Assembly (NCBI RefSeq): GCF_020564935.1
Contig: NZ_JAJCXB010000022.1
Location: forward strand, 1 to 64,000
Length of the DNA stretch: 64,000 bases
From: Streptomyces pinistramenti
GTDB lineage: Bacteria > Actinomycetota > Actinomycetes > Streptomycetales > Streptomycetaceae
Reading direction: 5' to 3'
Part shown: positions 58,958-64,000 of the stretch, piece after piece
How positions within the stretch are numbered: position 1 is the stretch's first letter
How the letters are laid out: each line of letters starts with the position of its first letter
Translations under genes and position numbers: made by a program
The notes under the pieces: model-generated
Told to the model about the DNA's origin: nothing
Database searches by the model: none
What the model saw: the letters and a program-made list of their open reading frames with translations, nothing else

Positions 58958-60273
58958 CGCGCCCGGTCGCCGACGGAGCGCAGGCAGGGACGCCCGGCAC
59001 ACCGGACCTGCCCGGCGTGCCGGACGTCTTCGACCCCCGCGGCTACACCGGTGGCCTGCCGCACGCGGCCTACCGATGGCTGCGCGACCGGCAGCCGGTG
59101 GCCCGGCAGGACGAGCACGAGGTGCTGGGCTGGCCCGCGGGCCCCGGCTTCTGGGCCGTCACCCGGCACGCCGACGTCGTCCGCGTACTCAAGGACGCGC
59201 GCACCTTCTCCTCCCGCCTGGGCGCCACCCAGATCCGCGACCCCGACCCCGCCGACCTGCCGTTCATCCGCCGCATGATGCTCAATCAGGACCCTCCGGA
59301 CCACGTCCGGCTGCGCCGGCTGGCAGGGCGCGCCTTCACGCCCCGCCGGATCGCACGCTTCGAGGCCGACATCCGCGCGCGGGCCCGCGCCCTGCTCGCG
59401 GCGTCCGCCGGTGCCGCCCGCGACGGGGACGGTGTACGCGACCTCGTCGCCGACGTCACGGACGAGTACGCGCTGCTCAACCTCGCCGACCTGCTCGGCG
59501 TCCCGGCCGCCGACCGCGGCCTGCTGCTGGAGTGGACCCGGCGCGTCATCGGCTACCAGGACCCGGACGAGGCCGGTCCTTCCGCCGCCGGGCAGGACGG
59601 TCCGCCGGCCGATCCGCGCTCCCCTGCGATGCTGCGGGACATGTTCGGCTTCGCGCGGGACCTGGCCGCGCACAAGCGGCGCCACCCGGGCGACGACCTC
59701 ATGACGGTCCTCGCGACCGACCGCGAACTGGCCACCACCGAACTGGAGATGTTCTTCTTCCTGCTGACCATCGCGGGCAACGACACGGTGCGCAGCGCGG
59801 CCCCCGGCGGCCTGCTGGAGCTGGCCGGGCACCCCGGCGCCTACCGTGCGCTGCGCGCCGGGGAGGTGGCGGCGGCGACGGCCGTGGAGGAACTGCTGCG
59901 CCGGCATCCGCCGGTACTCAGCTTCCGCAGGACCGCCGCGTGCGACACCGAAATCGCAGGACGCCGTATCCGGGCCGGTGACAAGGTCGTGGTCTTCCAC
60001 GGCTCGGCCAACTACGACGAACGGGTCTTCGCCGACCCGCACCGGCTCGATCCGGCCCGCACCCCCAACCCCCACGTTTCCTTCGGCGACGGCCCGCACG
60101 TCTGCCTGGGCGCGCACTTCGCGCGGTTGCAGCTGCGGGTGCTCTACGAGGAGACCTGCCGCCTGCTGCCCGCCCTGGCCGTCGCGGGCCCGCCGCAGCG
60201 GCTGGTGTCGAACTTCATCAACGGCCTGAAGTCGCTGCCGCTGCGGCTGGAAGACGGACCGCACCAGGACTGA
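58954..60273 (+). CDS. Cytochrome P450 (CYP124/125-like)
   Basis: 439 residues. Heme-ligand Cys 384 in FGDGPHVCLGAHFAR; I-helix AGNDT near residues 273-277; ExxR-type and PERF-like regions (EELLRRHPPVLSFRRTA, then ADPHRLDPARTPNPH). The AGNDT version is common in actinobacterial CYP124/125/142 relatives acting on steroid or branched lipid side chains, and in linalool-type hydroxylases. Start overlaps the hydrolase stop. No ferredoxin gene is adjacent. Convergent with the Lrp gene, 21 bp apart; a weak GAGCC/GGCTC dyad sits there. Confidence 0.94.
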   Translation: MTRPVADGAQAGTPGTPDLPGVPDVFDPRGYTGGLPHAAYRWLRDRQPVARQDEHEVLGWPAGPGFWAVTRHADVVRVLKDARTFSSRLGATQIRDPDPADLPFIRRMMLNQDPPDHVRLRRLAGRAFTPRRIARFEADIRARARALLAASAGAARDGDGVRDLVADVTDEYALLNLADLLGVPAADRGLLLEWTRRVIGYQDPDEAGPSAAGQDGPPADPRSPAMLRDMFGFARDLAAHKRRHPGDDLMTVLATDRELATTELEMFFFLLTIAGNDTVRSAAPGGLLELAGHPGAYRALRAGEVAAATAVEELLRRHPPVLSFRRTAACDTEIAGRRIRAGDKVVVFHGSANYDERVFADPHRLDPARTPNPHVSFGDGPHVCLGAHFARLQLRVLYEETCRLLPALAVAGPPQRLVSNFINGLKSLPLRLEDGPHQD

Positions 60274-60294
60274 GCCGCGGGCTCACGTCCCGTG

Positions 60295-61314
60295 CTACCA
60301 GGGTGAGATCGGCCGGACGCCGATGCGGCGGCCCTCGTCGTCGAGCAGATGACCCATGCGCTTGACGGTGTGCAGGCCGACGATGCGGTCGGTGACGGTG
60401 AGGGTGGGGAGCCGCGTGCACAGGGTGGTCTCGCGGCGCTGGATGTCGCCGATGTCGTGGACCCAGAGCGTGGCGAAGATGTTGGCGCATCCGGTGACGC
60501 CGGCGACCAGGCGGCACTCCGGGGAGGCCGCGAACGCGCGGTGGACGGCGCCGACGTCGCGGGCCGGGGCCCGGCCCAGGAGGGAGACCGGGACGGGGCG
60601 GCCGGCGAGCGGTGCAGCGAGGTCGCAGCGGAAGGTGAGCACCCCGGCGTCCGTCAGCCGGTGCAGGCGGCGGCGGACGGTGGCCGGGCTGGTGGCGGCG
60701 CGCGCGGCCAGTTCGGACCAGCCGAGCCGGCCGTCGCTGACCAGCTGGTCGATCAACAGGCGGTCGACGGCGTCGAGTTCGACGGCCCGTATCCCGTCCG
60801 GCGCCGGGGCCGTGGTCGCGCCGAGCGCCGTGAGCTGGGCCGGGTCGAGGGAGCGCAGCCGCCAGCGGCTCCCCTCGACGTACAGGGAGGTGGCGAAGAG
60901 GCAGCTGACCGAGGTGACGCCGGGCAGCCGGTCGAGCTTTTCGGTCAGGAAGCGGCCGAGGGCGGGCAGGTCCGGGGTCAGTACGTCAAGGAGCAGGTCG
61001 GCGCTGCCGGGTCCGGTCACCTCGATGGTGACGGCCTCCGTGCACGCGCTCAGTTCGGCCGCCAGCCGGGACCTGGCCTCGGGACGGCAGCGGAGCAGGA
61101 CGAAGGCGGTGCAGCGGCTGCGGGTGAACTCCCGCCCCGGCGCCGCGTACACCCAGGCCAGACCGGCTCCGGTCAGCCGCTCCCAGCGCCGCGCCAGGGT
61201 GCTCGGGGTGACGCCGAGCAGCGGCGCGAGGTCGGCCCAGGAAGCCCGGGGCCGCAGTTGCAGGGCGTTCACCAGCGCGAGATCCAGCTCGCTCGCGGTG
61301 ACCGTTTCTCGCAT
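60295..61314 (-). CDS. Tandem Lrp/AsnC-family transcriptional regulator
   Basis: 339 residues, twice the usual Lrp length. Two HTH + RAM units: the first HTH SWADLAPLLGVTPSTLARRW, the second LGWSELAARAATSPATVRRRL. The two ligand-binding RAM halves each follow (TEAVTIEVTGPGSADLLLDV, CRLVAGVTGCANIFATLWV). It is divergent from the MFS gene (61422) across 107 bp, with the M20 amidohydrolase following, and it probably controls both in response to an amino acid or acyl-amino acid. Confidence 0.93.
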   Translation of the reverse strand: MRETVTASELDLALVNALQLRPRASWADLAPLLGVTPSTLARRWERLTGAGLAWVYAAPGREFTRSRCTAFVLLRCRPEARSRLAAELSACTEAVTIEVTGPGSADLLLDVLTPDLPALGRFLTEKLDRLPGVTSVSCLFATSLYVEGSRWRLRSLDPAQLTALGATTAPAPDGIRAVELDAVDRLLIDQLVSDGRLGWSELAARAATSPATVRRRLHRLTDAGVLTFRCDLAAPLAGRPVPVSLLGRAPARDVGAVHRAFAASPECRLVAGVTGCANIFATLWVHDIGDIQRRETTLCTRLPTLTVTDRIVGLHTVKRMGHLLDDEGRRIGVRPISPW

Positions 61315-61421
61315 CAGGTGTGCTCCGTACGTCCGAATCCGTCGATTTCCGCGCCCGCTCGTACCCCGGCCCGCACAGTAGCCACCACTGTCGGTTTCCG
61401 GCCACCGAATGAGGTGAGGCT

Positions 61422-62873
61422 GTGTCCCTGTCCGAGTCGGCACCGAGGCCACGGGCGATGAGTTCCTCCGCCCTGCTCGGCGCCATGGCCGTCGTCGTGC
61501 TGTGCAGCGGGATCGTGCAGGGCTACCTCACGCCGCTGCTGCCCGCACTCGGCCCGCGGCTGCACCTCAGCAGCGTCGGCCAGAACACCATCTACCTGCT
61601 CTCCCAGCTCGCCTTCGCGGTGATGACGCCGCTGCTGTCGCGGCTCGGCGACCTGTACGGGCACCGCAGGCTGCTCCGGATCGCCCTGGGCATGGTGGCG
61701 GGCGGCTCGCTGCTGATGGCGGCCTGGCCCTCCGCGGCGACGCTGGCCGTCGGCGTGGTGCTGCAAGGCGCCCTGGTGGGCTTCTTCCCGCTGCTCGTGG
61801 GCATCCTCAGATCCCGTGCGCCGGAGCGGAACCGCGCCGGGATCTCGCTGCTCGTCGGCGTGCTGCTGATCGCGATCGGGGTGGGCGGCCTGGTGGCGGG
61901 CGTGCTCAGTGAACGGCATCCGGCGGCGGGACTGTGGACGGCCGTACCTGTCGCCGCGCTCGCCGTCGTCGCGGGCCTGCTGCTGCCGGACAGCGACGTA
62001 CCGCACGGCGGCCGCTTCCACTTCGGGGCGGCGGCGCTGCTGACCACGGGGCTTGTGGCGCTGGTGCTGGTCCTCGCGCAGGGCGCCGCCTGGGGGTGGG
62101 CATCGATGCCGACCCTGGGCCTGGCGCTGGTGGCCGTGGTGGTGCTCGCGGCCTGGGTGACGGTCGAGCGCCGCTCCGCGCATCCGCTGGTGAGCGTGCG
62201 GATGCTGAGCAATCCGGGGCTCGCGGTGGTCAGCGGCTACACCTTCTGTGCCGCCTTCGGCACGATCGGCTTCCTCGGCGCCAACGCCCTCTTCCTGGGC
62301 GCCTCGCCGACGGATACGGGCTACGGCATGGGGCTGGGTCCGCAGGCCATCGCCACCGTCTCGCTCGGCATGGTGGGCGCCGGATGCGCGGGCTCCACGC
62401 TGACGCCGCGGCTGGCCCGGCGGGCGGGCGACCGTGCGGTGCTCGCCGCCGGTGGCCTGCTCGCCGCGCTGGGCTTCCTTGGCATGGTTTTCTGCCACGA
62501 CACGCTCCCTTCGTATCTGGTGTGTGCCCTGGTCGTGGGTCTGGCGACGGGGGTGTTCGAGTCGATCGGCAGGACCCTGTCCGCGGAGGTCGTCGACGAG
62601 CACCAGACCGCGCTGGCGGTCGGCATCAACGAGCTGGCGCTGTCGCTCGGCGCGGCCATCGGCGCCGCCGTGACCGGCGCGTTCTTCGCGGCGCACGCGG
62701 ACTCCGGCAGCGGGCGCATCGCCCTGTCCGGCTACCTGTGGAGCTGGAGCTGCTGCGCCCTCGTCGCCGTCCTGGGCGCCGCCCTGGCGCTGCGCTACCG
62801 CAGCCCGCGGCCCACCGCGGCCGGGCCCGCGCCGCAGGCCGTCCCGCAGGCGCCGGGCACGGGGCTCGCATGA
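61422..62873 (+). CDS. MFS transporter (DHA2-like drug/metabolite exporter)
   Basis: 483 residues, twelve to fourteen helices. Motif A after helix 2 is present as SRLGDLYGHRRLLRI, and the motif-C-like GVLLIAIGVGGLVAGVLSE lies in helix 5, both typical of drug/H+ antiporters. The GTG at 61422 has GAGGTGAGG upstream. The C-terminal 25 residues are Pro/Ala-rich. It is divergent from the Lrp-type regulator; 89 bp later the M20 amidohydrolase follows, so the pair may move and hydrolyse the same compound. Confidence 0.92.
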   Translation: MSLSESAPRPRAMSSSALLGAMAVVVLCSGIVQGYLTPLLPALGPRLHLSSVGQNTIYLLSQLAFAVMTPLLSRLGDLYGHRRLLRIALGMVAGGSLLMAAWPSAATLAVGVVLQGALVGFFPLLVGILRSRAPERNRAGISLLVGVLLIAIGVGGLVAGVLSERHPAAGLWTAVPVAALAVVAGLLLPDSDVPHGGRFHFGAAALLTTGLVALVLVLAQGAAWGWASMPTLGLALVAVVVLAAWVTVERRSAHPLVSVRMLSNPGLAVVSGYTFCAAFGTIGFLGANALFLGASPTDTGYGMGLGPQAIATVSLGMVGAGCAGSTLTPRLARRAGDRAVLAAGGLLAALGFLGMVFCHDTLPSYLVCALVVGLATGVFESIGRTLSAEVVDEHQTALAVGINELALSLGAAIGAAVTGAFFAAHADSGSGRIALSGYLWSWSCCALVAVLGAALALRYRSPRPTAAGPAPQAVPQAPGTGLA

Positions 62874-62923
62874 CGGGCGGACCGTACGCAGGACGCTCCC
62901 TCTGCACCGCGCACCGCACTCTC

Positions 62924-62944
62924 ACCACACACCACACACCACAC
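62924..62944 (+). repeat. Three perfect 7-bp tandem repeats (ACCACAC)
   Basis: ACCACAC occurs three times in a row immediately before the RBS GGGAGG of the amidohydrolase gene. It may simply be low-complexity sequence, but its place in the leader could affect expression by copy-number change. Confidence 0.75.
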
Positions 62945-62962
62945 ACGGAACGGGAGGCCCGT

Positions 62963-64000
62963 ATGACCACCGGGGCACCGCACGGCACCGGAACCGACGA
63001 CGCGCGGCGCGCAGTGGCCGCGTCGGTCCGTGACTGGAGCGACCGGCTGCTGACGCTGAGCCACAGCCTGCACGACGAGCCCGAGACGGCCCTCGCCGAA
63101 CACCGCTCGGCCGCGAAGATCGCGGACCTCATGGCGGCCGCCGGATTCACGGTCACCCGGGGCGTCGCCGGGCTGCCCACCGCCCTGGTGGCCGAACGGG
63201 GTTCGGGTGATCTGGTGATCGCGTTCTGCGCCGAGTACGACGCCCTGCCGGACATCGGCCACGCCTGCGGGCACAACGTCAACGGCGCGGCGTCGGTCGG
63301 CGCGGCCATCGGCCTGGCCGCCGTCGCCGACGAACTGGGCCTGACCGTCAAGCTCATCGGCACCCCGGCGGAGGAGGACATCGGCGGCAAGGCGCTCCTC
63401 CTGGAGGCCGGGGCCTTCGACGACGTCGCCGCGGCGATGATGGTGCACGCCGCACCGGACGACACCGTGGGCGCCTCGTCGCTGGCCATCGGTGCCTGGG
63501 ACATCACCTACCGGGGGGCGCCCTCGCACGCGGCGGTCGCCCCCTGGGAAGGCGTCAACGCCCTGGACGCGATGACCCTCGCCCACACCGCGCTCGGGCT
63601 GCTGCGGCAGCAACTGCCGCCCGGCACCGTGGTGCACGGCATTGTCACCGACGGCGGCCAGGCCGTGAACGTCATCCCGGCGCGCACCGCCGCCCGCTAT
63701 GAGGTCAGGGCCCCGACGCTGGAGGACCTTTCCCGCGTCAGGCAGAAGGTGCGGGCCTGCTTCGAGGCCGGTGCGCTCGCCACCGGCGCCGAGCTGGAAC
63801 TGCGGGTGCACGGACGGGACTTCGCCGAGCTGTGCCAGGACCCGTACCTGACGGACGCGTACGTCAGGGCGGCCGGCACCCTGGGCCGCACGGTGGCCTC
63901 GCGGCAGGGGGAGGCGCTGGCCTCGACGGACATGGGCAACGTCTCGCGGCTGCTGCCCGCGATCCACCCCACGATCGGCTACGACACCGGCGGCGCGAAG
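62963..64000 (+). CDS. M20-family amidohydrolase (partial, runs off window)
   Basis: Start ATG 62963 with GGGAGG upstream; 346 codons are present without a stop, so the C-terminus is missing. The M20D signature is readable: LSHSLHDEPETALAEHRSA, CAEYDALPDIGHACGHN (metal-binding Asp/Cys/His), GTPAEEDIGGKALLLEAGA (catalytic Glu) and MMVHAAPDD. The lid domain follows (ITYRGAPSHAAVAPWEGVN). Such enzymes hydrolyse N-acyl amino acids or p-aminobenzoyl-glutamate-like amides. It follows the MFS gene and probably shares regulation by the divergent Lrp protein. Confidence 0.93.
   Translation, partial: MTTGAPHGTGTDDARRAVAASVRDWSDRLLTLSHSLHDEPETALAEHRSAAKIADLMAAAGFTVTRGVAGLPTALVAERGSGDLVIAFCAEYDALPDIGHACGHNVNGAASVGAAIGLAAVADELGLTVKLIGTPAEEDIGGKALLLEAGAFDDVAAAMMVHAAPDDTVGASSLAIGAWDITYRGAPSHAAVAPWEGVNALDAMTLAHTALGLLRQQLPPGTVVHGIVTDGGQAVNVIPARTAARYEVRAPTLEDLSRVRQKVRACFEAGALATGAELELRVHGRDFAELCQDPYLTDAYVRAAGTLGRTVASRQGEALASTDMGNVSRLLPAIHPTIGYDTGGAK

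Noticed and set aside
1..64000. CRISPR array, tRNA, rRNA or insertion sequence
   Set aside because: No spaced direct repeats, tRNA-like cloverleaf sequence, rRNA stretch or transposase was noticed; the short tandem repeats present are too few and irregular.

Overview
The window is high-GC actinobacterial DNA, almost certainly from Streptomyces or a close relative. Codon third positions are GC-rich, genes are tightly packed with many ATGA/GTGA start-stop overlaps, and it holds DtxR/DmdR-type iron boxes, a BlaI/M56 pair and a Streptomyces-type extracellular contractile injection system (eCIS). I see no tRNA, rRNA, CRISPR array or insertion sequence.

Left part (1-10.4 kb): an iron-box-controlled divergent locus. 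Leftward runs an Opp/Nik-type ABC importer (lipoprotein, two permeases, an ATPase cut by the window edge). Rightward runs a five-gene operon: VioC-like Fe(II)/2-oxoglutarate amino-acid hydroxylase, SbnB-like dehydrogenase, fold-III PLP decarboxylase, SbnA-like synthase and a MATE exporter. Biosynthesis, export and re-import under iron control suggest a small diaminopropionate-type metallophore that needs no NRPS. A GlxA-type regulator and an MFS transporter follow (10.4-12.8 kb).

13.1-24.4 kb: a leftward block holds TWO enzymes with epsilon-poly-L-lysine synthetase (Pls) architecture (adenylation, carrier, then six membrane segments interleaved with three acyltransferase-like soluble domains). 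A BPL_N/glutamine-amidotransferase-like protein sits between them, a Tat-exported M1 aminopeptidase lies at the downstream end and a secreted fasciclin protein upstream. This is probably a cationic homopoly(amino acid) locus, unusual for carrying two synthetases. The diaminopropionate genes nearby may or may not supply a monomer.

24.6-32.6 kb: a broken gene; a DNA-alkylation module (Ogt, ECF-like sigma factor, second Ogt, 2OG-Fe(II) oxygenase, frameshifted Ada-type zinc domain); a thioredoxin-reductase-like flavoprotein with a methyltransferase; a P-loop kinase; and a DUF2470 protein with its own iron box.

32.6-38 kb: a DedA and two PAP2 phosphatase genes diverge from a BlaI/M56 pair across two BlaI-type operators, suggesting cell-envelope lipid control. 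A YdcF protein and a methyltransferase follow.

38-57.4 kb: a complete-looking eCIS locus. It includes regulator, DUF4255 cap, AAA+ ATPase, Ig/ricin membrane protein, sheath, tubes, assembly proteins, a 1,212-residue disordered protein, LysM, VgrG-like spike, gp25, gpJ- and gpI-like baseplate proteins, and a zinc-ribbon membrane protein resembling CisA. It is bounded by an 18-bp-stem terminator.

Right end (58-64 kb): an alpha/beta hydrolase-P450 operon, and a tandem Lrp-type regulator divergent from an MFS transporter and an M20 amidohydrolase cut by the window edge.
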